From UBA6623 sp965238125 (lineage in GTDB: Bacteria > Acidobacteriota > Terriglobia > Bryobacterales > UBA6623): a DNA stretch of 64,000 bases. The first letter of the stretch is position 1. Each line of letters opens with the position of its first letter. Positions 18,341 to 28,028 of the stretch are shown in pieces. Under the pieces are notes generated by a model. That model was not told the DNA's origin. It did no database searches and saw nothing but the letters and a program-made list of their open reading frames with translations. The position numbers and the translations under genes are program-made. The stretch lies in the NCBI GenBank assembly GCA_965238125.1, contig OZ250179.1, positions 1,612,001-1,676,000 on the forward strand, given 5' to 3'.

Positions 18341-20596
18341 GTGTTTGAGTTCTTGTTCAAATACCCGACCACGGTCTTTCGCAAGGGCGATTTCGTTCTT
18401 GCAAGTGGGCTGTCGGCGTGGTTGTTGGTGCTGCTGATCGCGGCGGCCGGCGCTGGCCTTTTCTGGTATCTGCGCCGCGATCCCGGCGCGCTCGATGAGC
18501 CGCGGCAACGCATTGTGTGGGTGTTGCAATGGGCGTCGGTTGCGTTGTTGTTGCTGCTGCTGTGGCGGCCCGCGGTAAGCATCCAATCGTTGCGGTCGCG
18601 GCAGAATGTCGTCGCCGTCATGCTCGACACCTCGCGCAGCATGGCGCTGGGAGAGGGTGAGGAATCGCGAATCGACCAAGCGCTGGCGGCTTTGAACGCC
18701 GGCGTCATCGATCAGCTTCGGGAAAAATTCCGCGTCAGGCTCTACGGTTTTTCGGACGGGATACGACGCCTGGAATCCCTCGATTCGGAAAAGCTGCCGC
18801 CGCCCGGCAACGCCACTCGTGTAGGCGATGCGGTGGCGGCGGTTTTGCGCGAGTCGGCGGCACTTCCTTTGGGCGCGGTGGTCGTGGTCAGTGACGGGTC
18901 CGATAACGCCGGTTCGTTCGGCCGCGAGCGGATGGCCGAGATTCGCAAACACAATGTCCCCGTCCACACTGTCGGCGTGGGACGCGAGGAAATTCCGAGC
19001 GACATCGAGCTCAGCGAGGTGAACGTCGCGCCGCGAGCGCTTCCGAATTCTCAACTCAACGCTCAGGTGGCCCTACGCCACGCCGGTCGGGATGAGCAAA
19101 AGACGCGGGTCACCGTCCGCGACGGCTCGACGATCCTAGCGTCCAAAGAGATCACATTGCGCTGCGGTGAGACGGTTCACACCGAATGGGTGGATTTCAA
19201 CGCCGGGGAGGCCGGCATTCGCAACTTGCGGTTTTCCGTCGAACCCATGCCCGAAGAAGAAATCACGGGCAACAATTCCTTAACCCGCGTGGTAGACGTC
19301 CCGCGCGGACGGCGGAAGATCCTCTATGTCGAGGGCGAACCGCGCTGGGAATACAAATTCATGCGGCGGGCGATCCACAAGGACGCCGGGGTACGTCTGG
19401 TCACGCTGCTGCGTACCTCCCCCAATAAATTCTACCGCCAGGGGGTCGACACGCCCGAGGAACTCGAAGACGGTTTTCCGACCAAGGCCGAGGAATTGTT
19501 CGCCTATGACGCGCTGATCCTCGGCAGCATTGAGGCGGGCTTTTTCACCGTCGAGCAGCAGGAGATGATCCGCGAGTTCGTCAATCGCCGAGGCGGCACG
19601 CTGTTGATGTTGGCCGGGCGTAACGGGCTTGGCGACGGCGGATGGGGAACGTCCAGGGTCGCGGACGTGCTTCCCGTTCGCATTTCCGGCGATGACGGGC
19701 CGACTTTCTTCCGTATCCCGGCATCCGTGGAACTGACCCCCCATGGGCGCGATTCTCTAATCTGCCGTCTCGACGAGGACCGCGCGAAGAACCTGGCTCT
19801 ATGGAAGGAAATGCCCGCCCTTGCTGATTATCAACGGGTCGGCGAACTCAAACCGGCCGCCGTCGGACTGATTCAAGCCCGCGTCGAGGCGAAAGCGATT
19901 CCGATCCTAGTGCAACAAAGCTACGGCCGAGGCAAGTCGATTGTGCTGGCGACGGGAGGAACTTGGCGTTGGAAGATGAGACTGCCCCACGACGACCAGC
20001 GACACCACACGTTCTGGAGGCAGTTGTTTCGGACCATGGTGGCCAACTCTCCCGGGACGGTTACGATTTCGAGCAATAAGACCCTCTACGCCGACGATCC
20101 CCGCGTGAGTCTACGAGCCGAGGTGCGAACCAAGGCCTATGAAGCCGCCAACAACGCGACGGTTACGGCGCTGCTGACTCCGGAATCCGGCGATCCGGTG
20201 ACGATCGAGCTGAATCCTTCGGCCGAGGAAGAGGGTGTGTATGAAGCGGAGCTGCTTGCCGCGCGCCCCGGCCCCTATCGAATCGAAGTGACGGCGCGCC
20301 GCGGTGATCAGGTGCTCGGCGCCGAGGTGCTGCACGTCCGCCGCGAAGACGGCGTGGCCGAGGATTTTCACCCGGCGCAAAATCGCGAGATCTTGGAACG
20401 GCTCTCCGAACAAACCGGCGGGCGATACTTCACACTCGACGAGGTCGACGGGCTGCCCGAGGAAGTGCGCTTCTCACAAGCCGGCATCACCGCCCGTGAG
20501 ACCATGGACTTGTGGGACATGCCCATCCTATTCTTACTGCTGCTTGCTTTGCGCGGCGGCGAATGGTTGCTGAGACGGCGCTGGGGTGTGATTTGA
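18341..20596 (+). CDS. Membrane protein with von Willebrand A and GATase1-like domains
   Basis: 751 residues from GTG 18341. Two N-terminal membrane helices (SAWLLVLLIAAAGAGLFWYL; VLQWASVALLLLLLW) are followed by a vWA domain with an intact MIDAS (DTSRS, VVVSDGSDN). Next come an immunoglobulin-like stretch and a class I glutamine amidotransferase-like domain (ILYVEGEPRWEYKFMRRAI; RGGTLLMLAGRNGLGDGGW). A C-terminal helix (MPILFLLLLALRGGEWLLRR) ends it. Such BatA-like proteins bind divalent metal and are partners of MoxR ATPases. The large middle part should face the periplasm. Gap to next start 41 bases. Confidence 0.85.
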   Translation: MFEFLFKYPTTVFRKGDFVLASGLSAWLLVLLIAAAGAGLFWYLRRDPGALDEPRQRIVWVLQWASVALLLLLLWRPAVSIQSLRSRQNVVAVMLDTSRSMALGEGEESRIDQALAALNAGVIDQLREKFRVRLYGFSDGIRRLESLDSEKLPPPGNATRVGDAVAAVLRESAALPLGAVVVVSDGSDNAGSFGRERMAEIRKHNVPVHTVGVGREEIPSDIELSEVNVAPRALPNSQLNAQVALRHAGRDEQKTRVTVRDGSTILASKEITLRCGETVHTEWVDFNAGEAGIRNLRFSVEPMPEEEITGNNSLTRVVDVPRGRRKILYVEGEPRWEYKFMRRAIHKDAGVRLVTLLRTSPNKFYRQGVDTPEELEDGFPTKAEELFAYDALILGSIEAGFFTVEQQEMIREFVNRRGGTLLMLAGRNGLGDGGWGTSRVADVLPVRISGDDGPTFFRIPASVELTPHGRDSLICRLDEDRAKNLALWKEMPALADYQRVGELKPAAVGLIQARVEAKAIPILVQQSYGRGKSIVLATGGTWRWKMRLPHDDQRHHTFWRQLFRTMVANSPGTVTISSNKTLYADDPRVSLRAEVRTKAYEAANNATVTALLTPESGDPVTIELNPSAEEEGVYEAELLAARPGPYRIEVTARRGDQVLGAEVLHVRREDGVAEDFHPAQNREILERLSEQTGGRYFTLDEVDGLPEEVRFSQAGITARETMDLWDMPILFLLLLALRGGEWLLRRRWGVI

Positions 20597-20637
20597 GCCG
20601 GCGCGCGGGACAGGTTTGGACCGCCGCGAGGGCGGCT

Positions 20638-21612
20638 ATGAAACATTTGTCGCCTCTCCATCGTCAAACCCGTATTACGGTGGGTGCATCGCGTTTCGGC
20701 TTCACGGGCCTTTTCGCTGTCTGTCTGTTTTTGGCGACGGTAGCCGGCCCCGTACGCGCCGAAATCGGGCAGTCCCATTTCGTCATCGTCGGCGGGCTGG
20801 GAGGCGAGCCGCAATACGAAGAGCAGTTCTCCGCATACGCCTCCGCGCTTGGCGACGTGTTCGAAAAGACCACCGGCGACGGCTCGCGCGTGCACGTTCT
20901 CAAGGGCCCCGAATCGCGGCGCGAGGCGATCACCGCGGTGTTGAGTGATCTTGCGAAAACGACCGCCGAAAACGACTCGGTCGCGCTCATTCTCCTCGGC
21001 CACGGGACCTGGGACGGCCGTGTGTATAAGTTCAATATCCCGGGCCCCGACCTCGATGCCGCGAAACTTCGAGAACTGCTCGATGCCCTGCCGGCGCGGC
21101 GGCAACTCGTCGCCGTGACGTCGAGCGCCAGCGGCGCGCTGATCGATGTTCTAAAGCGCGAAGGCCGCGTCATCATCACCGCCACCCGTAGCGGGCGCGA
21201 GCGCAACGCCACGGTTTTTGGAAAATATTGGGTCGAGGCGCTCAGCGACGAATCCGCGGACTCGGATAAGAACTCGGTCATCACCGCCGCCGAGGCGTTC
21301 CACTACACCGAGCGGCGCGTGAAAGACTTCTTCGAAAGAGAAAAACGACTCGCCGGAGAGCACCCTCGTATCGAGGGTGACTTCGCCGCTACCTTTACCC
21401 TCGCGAGACTCGAGAAGGCCGTCGCGGCTTCCGAGGATCCCGCCGTGCGGCGACTGTTCGTGGAACGCGAAGCTATCGAGGGACGCATCGAGGATCTGAA
21501 AGGACGCAAGGACGAGATGGAACTCGATCCGTATTTCGACGCGTTGGAAGCGTTGATGATCGAGTTGGCCGGCAAGCAGGTGGAAATCGACGAGGCGGTC
21601 GGCAATGAGTAG
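20638..21612 (+). CDS. Exported caspase/legumain-fold protein lacking the catalytic Cys
   Basis: 324 residues from ATG 20638 (a frame from 20512 overlaps the previous gene). Residues 1-42 contain a probable signal peptide (FTGLFAVCLFLATVAGPVRA). The core resembles clan CD peptidases: FVIVGG start strand, LILLGHGTWDG with the expected catalytic His (122), then LVAVTSSASGAL (residues 157-168) where active families have a Cys in a C-x-S-G motif. Here that place is Ser163. The C-terminus is an acidic coiled coil (RIEDLKGRKDEMELDP...). Either a Ser variant or a pseudo-protease. Its last eight bases overlap the next gene (ATGAGTAG), so the two are translationally coupled. Confidence 0.7.
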   Translation: MKHLSPLHRQTRITVGASRFGFTGLFAVCLFLATVAGPVRAEIGQSHFVIVGGLGGEPQYEEQFSAYASALGDVFEKTTGDGSRVHVLKGPESRREAITAVLSDLAKTTAENDSVALILLGHGTWDGRVYKFNIPGPDLDAAKLRELLDALPARRQLVAVTSSASGALIDVLKREGRVIITATRSGRERNATVFGKYWVEALSDESADSDKNSVITAAEAFHYTERRVKDFFEREKRLAGEHPRIEGDFAATFTLARLEKAVAASEDPAVRRLFVEREAIEGRIEDLKGRKDEMELDPYFDALEALMIELAGKQVEIDEAVGNE

Positions 21613-23923
21613 ATTCTCAACGCCGACTCGGGCGTGGTCCAAATCCCGGGCCCTGATTCTTCTTGCGGCTGCTTTCGCTCTCGCAATTCCTGCCGCCGCC
21701 CAGCGCGGAGAAGGACGGGGAAGACGCAGTCCCGAACTGCGCCCCTGCGACGATCATTGGGATCACGGACGTCGCCGCGAGGCGCGCGCCTGCTACATGC
21801 ACCTGATTGATAAAGCCACCGACGCCGGGACGAAGGCCGAGGCCTTCTGGGGTCTACACAATTTCAAACAGGCCAACGAGATGTTTCAGCAGGCCGTCGG
21901 GGACGAACCGGGAAACACCGATCTGCGCGTCCGATGGGGTTATCTCTTTTCCGAAACTCACAATCAGGGCGAGGCCCTTAAACTCTTCGACGAGGCATTG
22001 AAGATTGACGAGGCCGGCTTGGCGGCGCGTCTCGGCAAGGCCTCGGTTCTTTCGCGCCGCTTCGAGGGCAAGGCCCGCGAGTGGGTATCACAGGTAATCC
22101 AAGCCGACCCCGAGTTGGTCGAAGCCTACGTGCTGCTCGCCGCGATGGATATCGAAGAGAACAAGATCGAAGAGGCCCACAAGGCTCTCGACCAAGGTCT
22201 TGAAAAAGCCGAGGAGCAAGGGCAAACCCCCCTCGAACTGTACTCCCTCAAGGCCGCCATCGACCTGCTGCGGGGGGCCGAGGAAAGCCCGTGGGTCAAG
22301 AAAGCCCTTGAATACAACCCGACATACGGACGAGTCTACGCCGACGCGGCGCATTTCTACGTGATTACACGCCGCTATCGCGAAGCGACCGCACTGTACC
22401 GCAAGGCGGTGGATCGCGACCCCGAACTCTGGTCGGCGCACGCCGACTTGGCCGTCAACTTGATGCGCGAGGGCGAAGACGAACAGGCCGCCCGCCATCT
22501 CGAACTCGCCTACCGAGGCGATCCCTACAGCGCCAAGACCGTCAACACCCTGCGGCTGCTTGACAGCTTCGAGAATTTCAAAACCTATTCGAATTTCGAC
22601 AAGCCGTTGTCCGATGAGTCCGGCGCCCTCGACGGCAGTTTCGAAAAGCCAACGGTGATCGTCAAACTGCACAAGGACGAAGCGGAAGTTCTGCGACCCT
22701 ATGTCGTCCGACTCGCCGAGCTGAGCCTGGAAACCTTTCAGGCCAAGTACCAATTCACGCCGAAGAAACCGGTCCGGGTCGAACTCTATCCCGACCATGA
22801 CGATTTCGGAGTGCGAACGATGGGCCTGCCGGGCGTCGGTTTGCTGGGCGTCACCTTCGGTCATGTCATCGCCATGGACAGCCCGTCGGGCCGTAGCCCG
22901 GGCAGTTTCCATTGGGGCACGACGCTGTGGCACGAAATGGCCCACGTCATCACGCTCGAGGCGACGAATCACTTGGTTCCGCGCTGGTTCAGCGAGGGAA
23001 TTTCGGTCTATGAAGAATGGGCCGCGGATGAAAGCTGGGGCGACCGTATTTCCCCCGACGTGATCGACGCCCTCAAGAAAGATAAGTTCCTTCCCGTGGC
23101 GGCACTCGACAGCGGATTCATTCGCCCGCAATACCCCAAGCAAATCGCCGTCTCGTATTTTCAGGCCGGGTTGGTCTGTCGGTTCATCGCCGACAAGTGG
23201 GGTTTCTCCAAACTTGTCGAGTTGCTCGACGGCTTCGGACAGGGACGATCGACCGCCGACAATATCGCCGCGGTCGTCGAGATGTCAAGCGAAGATTTCG
23301 ACGAGCAATTCGCCGCCTACGTGAAAGAGCGCTACGGCGAGTTGGTCGAAAAATTCCCGGAGTGGCGCAAGTTGCTCAAGGAGGCTCTCAAGGCCGCCCG
23401 CGCCGAGAAGTGGGACGAGGTCGTCGAGCCCGCCGTCGCGGCCCGCGATATCTACCCTGATTACGTCGAAGGCGGCAATGCCTACACCTTGCTGGCCGAC
23501 GCCTATCTGGAGCAAGGCGACAAAGCGGCCGCCATCGAGCAGCTACAGCGGTACCAACAAGCGGGCGGCCGCAGCCCAACCCGGATCAAGAAACTAGCCG
23601 CGCTGCTCGACGAAACCAATCGCCGTCCCGAGGCCATCGCCGCGCTCGATGCGTTGCTCTATATCGCTCCCGGCGACGAAGAACTCCATCGGCCTCTTGG
23701 CGAGTGGCTGCTGGCCGAGGAGCGCTACGAAGACGCCTTGCAGCAGTTCGAGACCGTTCTCGCGCTCGGCCCGATCGACCCGGCGGCGGCGCATTTTCAT
23801 CTGGCGCGCACATATCATAAGATGGAGGATCGCAAAAAGACGCGGCGACATCTGCTGCTGGCGCTGGAAGCGGCTCCCAGCTATCGTCCCGCCCAGAAAT
23901 TGCTTCTGGAACTCAAGCGCTAA
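21605..23923 (+). CDS. Exported TPR protein with gluzincin metalloprotease domain
   Basis: 772 residues. Signal peptide (ALILLAAAFALAIPAAAQ), then N-terminal TPR helices (about 55-330), a peptidase domain with HEMAH (443-447) and the third zinc ligand Glu in WFSEGISVYEEW, and C-terminal TPR repeats (about 590-770; EQGDKAAAIEQLQRY, ALQQFETVLALGPID). It is the larger cousin of the 475-residue protein at 4750. Overlap with the caspase-fold gene suggests fixed stoichiometry and joint action. Likely periplasmic protease on a TPR scaffold; substrate unknown. Confidence 0.83.
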   Translation: MSRFSTPTRAWSKSRALILLAAAFALAIPAAAQRGEGRGRRSPELRPCDDHWDHGRRREARACYMHLIDKATDAGTKAEAFWGLHNFKQANEMFQQAVGDEPGNTDLRVRWGYLFSETHNQGEALKLFDEALKIDEAGLAARLGKASVLSRRFEGKAREWVSQVIQADPELVEAYVLLAAMDIEENKIEEAHKALDQGLEKAEEQGQTPLELYSLKAAIDLLRGAEESPWVKKALEYNPTYGRVYADAAHFYVITRRYREATALYRKAVDRDPELWSAHADLAVNLMREGEDEQAARHLELAYRGDPYSAKTVNTLRLLDSFENFKTYSNFDKPLSDESGALDGSFEKPTVIVKLHKDEAEVLRPYVVRLAELSLETFQAKYQFTPKKPVRVELYPDHDDFGVRTMGLPGVGLLGVTFGHVIAMDSPSGRSPGSFHWGTTLWHEMAHVITLEATNHLVPRWFSEGISVYEEWAADESWGDRISPDVIDALKKDKFLPVAALDSGFIRPQYPKQIAVSYFQAGLVCRFIADKWGFSKLVELLDGFGQGRSTADNIAAVVEMSSEDFDEQFAAYVKERYGELVEKFPEWRKLLKEALKAARAEKWDEVVEPAVAARDIYPDYVEGGNAYTLLADAYLEQGDKAAAIEQLQRYQQAGGRSPTRIKKLAALLDETNRRPEAIAALDALLYIAPGDEELHRPLGEWLLAEERYEDALQQFETVLALGPIDPAAAHFHLARTYHKMEDRKKTRRHLLLALEAAPSYRPAQKLLLELKR

Positions 23924-23943
23924 GGAAACGAGATCCGCTGTCT

Positions 23944-24969
23944 ATGAGTCTCCCAACAACTTCCAGCCTGGATACCGCTGACTACCGTGAGCTCGTGGGC
24001 TCGTTTCGTGAAACTCTCGACCGCATTCGCACGCAAGTGCGTCGTGTCATCATCGGCCAGGACGACGTCGTCGAGCATTTGCTGATCACCCTGCTCGTCG
24101 GCGGCCACTGTTTGATCACCGGGATGCCGGGCACCGCAAAGACTCTGCTCGTCCGCGCGCTGGCAACCGCGCTGGGCCTCAATTTCAAACGCATCCAATT
24201 CACGCCCGACCTCATGCCCACCGACGTCACCGGAACCGACATCATCGAGGAGGATGTCACCACCGGGCGCAGAAAATGGACCTTCATCGAGGGCCCCATC
24301 TTCGCCAACGTTTTGCTGGCCGACGAAGTGAACCGCACGCCCCCGAAGACCCAGGCCGCCCTGCTCGAGGCGATGCAGGAGTTGAGCGTGACCGTGCGCG
24401 GCACAACCTACATTCTTTCGCCGCCCTTCTTCGTGCTCGCGACGCAAAACCCCATCGAACTCGAAGGGACCTACACGCTTCCCGAAGCCCAACTCGACCG
24501 TTTCTTGTTCAAGGTGATTCTCGATTACTTGGACACTAGTCAGGAGATCGAGGTGGTGAACCGGTACGGGGCCGGACCGCCGCCCGAAGTCGAAGTTTGC
24601 ACCAACGCCGAAGAGATCCTGCGCTACCAGGAACTCGTGCGGCAGGTGCCGGTTTCCGACAACGCAACCCGTTACGGCGTCGAGTTGGTGCGCGCGACGC
24701 GTCCGAAAGACCCGCTGGCGCCCGACATCGTCAACAAGTACGTCAATTACGGTTGCAGTGTTCGGGCCACGCAATTTCTTGTCGCCGCGGCCAAGGCTCG
24801 TGCGTTAACGCAAGGACGCTACCACGTCACTTACGGCGACCTCCAGGCTCTCGTGCCGCTCGTGATGCGGCATCGCGTTTTGACGAATTTTCACGCCGAA
24901 TCCGATGGCGTTTCGGTGGACGAAATTCTCAAGCAGATGGTCGAGGCCCGGCCCGCGCCCCAGGAGTAG
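23944..24969 (+). CDS. MoxR-family AAA+ ATPase
   Basis: 341 residues, typical MoxR length. Walker A GMPGTAKT, Walker B NVLLADEVNRTPPKTQAALLEAM, sensor 1 VLATQNPIELEGTYTLPEAQLDRF and the C-terminal lid with SVRATQFLVAAAKARAL. MoxR ATPases act as chaperones that, with vWA proteins, mature or activate enzymes and envelope complexes. Cytosolic. ATG 20 bases after the TPR-gluzincin gene and upstream of DUF58, the order usual for Bat-type operons. All catalytic residues seem present. Confidence 0.95.
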   Translation: MSLPTTSSLDTADYRELVGSFRETLDRIRTQVRRVIIGQDDVVEHLLITLLVGGHCLITGMPGTAKTLLVRALATALGLNFKRIQFTPDLMPTDVTGTDIIEEDVTTGRRKWTFIEGPIFANVLLADEVNRTPPKTQAALLEAMQELSVTVRGTTYILSPPFFVLATQNPIELEGTYTLPEAQLDRFLFKVILDYLDTSQEIEVVNRYGAGPPPEVEVCTNAEEILRYQELVRQVPVSDNATRYGVELVRATRPKDPLAPDIVNKYVNYGCSVRATQFLVAAAKARALTQGRYHVTYGDLQALVPLVMRHRVLTNFHAESDGVSVDEILKQMVEARPAPQE

Positions 24970-25036
24970 CAGGGTAGCGGGATAGCGATTGATCCGCGTT
25001 TCGAAGTGTTCCGCCGCCCTCGGCAACGGCTAACCC

Positions 25037-25927
25037 ATGGCTTTGCAAACACTCCTCGATCCTAAGGTCCTCTCGCGGCTCAACAATCTCGAACTGGCGG
25101 CCAAGACCATCGTGGACGGGTTTCTGACCGGCCTTCACCGGTCGCCCTTTTTTGGTTTCAGCCTGGAGTTCGCCGAATACCGCCCCTACACCATCGGCGA
25201 CGACCCGCGTTTCATCGACTGGAACGTATTTTCCCGCACCGACCGCACCTATGTGCGGCGCTACTTGGGCGAGACAAATACGCACCTGGCGATCCTGTTC
25301 GACGCCAGCGCGTCGATGGGCTACAAGTCCGACGGCATCACGAAAATCGAATACGCCCGCTACTTGGCCGCCGCGCTGGCGTATCTTTCGATTCACCAGC
25401 ACGACGCGGTTGGCCTCATCGTCTTCGACGAGAAAGTGCGCGACTTTCGTCCTCCGTCAACCCGCCCCGGCCATCTGCAAAGCATCTTGCACTCGCTCGA
25501 TCGCGCCGAACCGGCGACAGGAACCAATCTGCGAGCGCCTTTCGAGCACTTCCGGGAATTCTTTTCTCACCGCGGACTCGTCGCCGTCATCTCCGATTTC
25601 TACGCCGACCCGGAAGTGCTGATCCGCTCCGCTCGTCCACTGGCCTACCAAGGGCAAGACCTGATCTTCTTCCAAGTCCTCGACCCGACCGAAATCGAAC
25701 CCGCGTTCGGTCAATCGGCCTTGCTCGAGGACATGGAAACCGGCGACCGCATGGAAGTGTCGGGAGAGTACGCAAGGCGCGAATACCGCGAGAGAATGAT
25801 GGATCACTTGGAAAAGATCAAGGATGAAGCCGTCGGCGTCGGCGCCGACTATTGGCTGATGGATACCTCGAAGCCGCTCGACCTGGCGCTGAGGGAGTAT
25901 TTGTTATTTAGAGAACGCCACAGATAA
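25037..25927 (+). CDS. DUF58 domain protein (MoxR partner)
   Basis: 296 residues. The DUF58 signature GFSLEFAEYRPYTIGDDPRFIDWNVFSRT is complete, followed by a vWA-like fold whose MIDAS Asp lies in ILFDASASMGY, with VAVISDFYAD as the next metal block. No membrane helix is visible, so the protein is cytosolic, unlike many DUF58 proteins that carry two N-terminal helices. Members interact genetically with MoxR ATPases and BatA-like proteins. 67 bases after moxR, same strand. Confidence 0.92.
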   Translation: MALQTLLDPKVLSRLNNLELAAKTIVDGFLTGLHRSPFFGFSLEFAEYRPYTIGDDPRFIDWNVFSRTDRTYVRRYLGETNTHLAILFDASASMGYKSDGITKIEYARYLAAALAYLSIHQHDAVGLIVFDEKVRDFRPPSTRPGHLQSILHSLDRAEPATGTNLRAPFEHFREFFSHRGLVAVISDFYADPEVLIRSARPLAYQGQDLIFFQVLDPTEIEPAFGQSALLEDMETGDRMEVSGEYARREYRERMMDHLEKIKDEAVGVGADYWLMDTSKPLDLALREYLLFRERHR

Positions 25928-25997
25928 GGGTCGCAAGGTTTGTTTGCTCTTTCCCGGCTTCGGGAGCGTCAGTGTAAGTAACACGGCCCCTTTGAGT

Positions 25998-28028
25998 ATG
26001 TCGTTAATCGCGCCACTATTCCTGCTCGGCGGCCTAGCTCTCTCGTTGCCCTTGTGGCTACACCTGTTGCAGCGTCAAAACCCGGTCAAACTCCCTTTCA
26101 GCTCGCTGATGTTTTTCGAGCGACGCAAGCAAGCCGCCCTACTTGAACGCCGCTTTCGCTACCTGCTCCTGCTCGCCGCTCGTTTGGCGGTGTACGCCCT
26201 GCTTGCGATTGTCTTCGCCAAGCCCATTTGGGAGCGCCCCTCGCGTGCCGTTTTGGGCACGCTGCCGACATTCCACATGATTGTGGTCGATACGTCGCTG
26301 AGTATGAGTTTCGAGGGCCGCCGCGAGAGTGCCGCGGCCGAGGCCGAGAGCATCGTCAACGCCATGGAATCAGGCGATGCCGCCCAGATCCTCGCCACCG
26401 GCCCCGGCGTTCGCGTCGTCACCGAGCGTATTCATGATCGCGAGGAGTTGCTCGCCGCGATTCGGTCGCTCGAGCCCGGTGCTTCCGGAAATTCGTATGG
26501 AGAATTGATCGAGGCTGTTCGCAATCTCATCCCCGCCAACAGCGTGCCGGTCGAAGTGCATCTCATTTCCGACTTTCAGCAATCGGCGCTGCCCGGGCGC
26601 TTTTCCGACGTCGCTCTACCGAGCATCGCGACTCTGATTCCTCACGACATCGCCGACCCCGAAGCCCCCAATTGGACGATCGAGAGCGTCAAGGGAACTA
26701 CGCGGCTCTACGGCGCCGGACAAAAGGCCCGCATCGAAGTGACAGTCGCCGGTTTCGGAACCGTCGCCGCCCGCAAGAACGTAACATTCCGCCTCGGCGG
26801 CAAGCGTGTCGCCGATCGCTCCGTGGACGTACCGGCGTCGGGCCGCGCTTCGGTCGTTTTCGAGGGCTTCGATGTGCCCAAAGGAAACACGCGGGCCGAA
26901 GTCGTTCTCGATTCCGGTGACGCACTCGAACTTGACGATCGCCGCTTGGCGGTTTTCGACAATACCGAGCCATCGCCGATTCTATTTCTTTCCGGCGAGA
27001 ACCGCCGCCGCGACGTGCTCTATTACAAGGCCGCTCTCGACGCCGGGTCGGAATCCGTTTTCGAGGTCCGCGCCGCCTCGCCCACCGAAGCCGACCGCCT
27101 GCAACCCGAGCGTTTTGCCATGGTGGTGATCTCCGACGTCCCACGATTGTCGTCGCTGTTCACCGAGCGTTTGCGCAACTACGTCGAGGCCGGCGGTTCC
27201 GTTCTTCTTGCCGTCGGGCCCAAGATCACCTTGGCGCGCGAGGCCCCGCTCTATGAGAAGCGGATCGGCGAGGCTCGTTACGTCCCCCGCGAGGGAGAGC
27301 GCTTTCAAGTCGCGGGCGAAGTGGACCTCTCGCATCCCGCGCTACGGCAGGTCGAACGCTTCCGGCATGTGAAATTCTTCCGCTACGCCCAACTATGGAC
27401 CGGCGAAGACGACGAGGTGGCCGCGCGCTTCGCCGACGGCTCGCCGATGCTGGTGGAACACAAGATCGGCGACGGACGGCTGCTCGTTTTCGCTTCGTCG
27501 CTTGACAATGTTTGGAACGATCTACCGGTGCATCCGGTCTTCGTACCCTTCGCGGTCGAATCGGCGCGTTACTTGTCGGGTTTGGAAGAAAGCCGCATGC
27601 AGGCCGTGATCGACTCGGTCTTGGCCTTGCGAAAGCGCCGCGCGCCGGGGTCCACCGTGCAGGCCTTCGACCCGGAGGGGGGCCGCGTTCTGTCGCTTTC
27701 GCAGTCAATCTCCGAGCAGGACCTGCAAGTGACCGAACTCGGTTTCTATGAGATCCGGCGCACCGGGGAAACCGAGTTGATCGCCATCAACCCCGACCCC
27801 CGCGAGTCGAACCTGCGGCCGATGGACGCCGACATGCTCGCCCTGTGGCAAGCGACCGGCGGCGGGGGCGGGGAAGTCGCGGCCGCCGAAGGTGCGGAAA
27901 CGCCCATCGATCTTCCTCCTTTCGAGATTTGGCGCTGGCTTCTGGTCCTGTTACTATTCGCATCACTGATAGAATCGGTAGTGGGTAATCAGCATCTCAA
28001 GGAACGCCGCGAGGTCCGTTTGTCGTGA
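25998..28028 (+). CDS. BatA-like membrane protein with vWA domain
   Basis: 676 residues from ATG 25998; an upstream TTG frame (25944) has no support. It begins with the BatA N-terminal domain (LIAPLFLLGGLALSLPLWLHLLQRQNPVKLPFSSLMFFERR), a second helix near residues 60-78, and a vWA domain with MIDAS DTSLSMS. Next are a CARDB-like stretch (FGTVAARKNVTFRLGGKR), a GATase-like domain, and a final membrane helix (WRWLLVLLLFASLIESVVG). Together with the 18341 protein the operon has two large vWA membrane proteins. Its TGA overlaps the next GTG by four bases. Confidence 0.88.
   Translation: MSLIAPLFLLGGLALSLPLWLHLLQRQNPVKLPFSSLMFFERRKQAALLERRFRYLLLLAARLAVYALLAIVFAKPIWERPSRAVLGTLPTFHMIVVDTSLSMSFEGRRESAAAEAESIVNAMESGDAAQILATGPGVRVVTERIHDREELLAAIRSLEPGASGNSYGELIEAVRNLIPANSVPVEVHLISDFQQSALPGRFSDVALPSIATLIPHDIADPEAPNWTIESVKGTTRLYGAGQKARIEVTVAGFGTVAARKNVTFRLGGKRVADRSVDVPASGRASVVFEGFDVPKGNTRAEVVLDSGDALELDDRRLAVFDNTEPSPILFLSGENRRRDVLYYKAALDAGSESVFEVRAASPTEADRLQPERFAMVVISDVPRLSSLFTERLRNYVEAGGSVLLAVGPKITLAREAPLYEKRIGEARYVPREGERFQVAGEVDLSHPALRQVERFRHVKFFRYAQLWTGEDDEVAARFADGSPMLVEHKIGDGRLLVFASSLDNVWNDLPVHPVFVPFAVESARYLSGLEESRMQAVIDSVLALRKRRAPGSTVQAFDPEGGRVLSLSQSISEQDLQVTELGFYEIRRTGETELIAINPDPRESNLRPMDADMLALWQATGGGGGEVAAAEGAETPIDLPPFEIWRWLLVLLLFASLIESVVGNQHLKERREVRLS

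Noticed and set aside
22088..23143. 351-codon frame opposite the TPR-gluzincin gene
   Set aside because: Antisense shadow of a high-GC gene.
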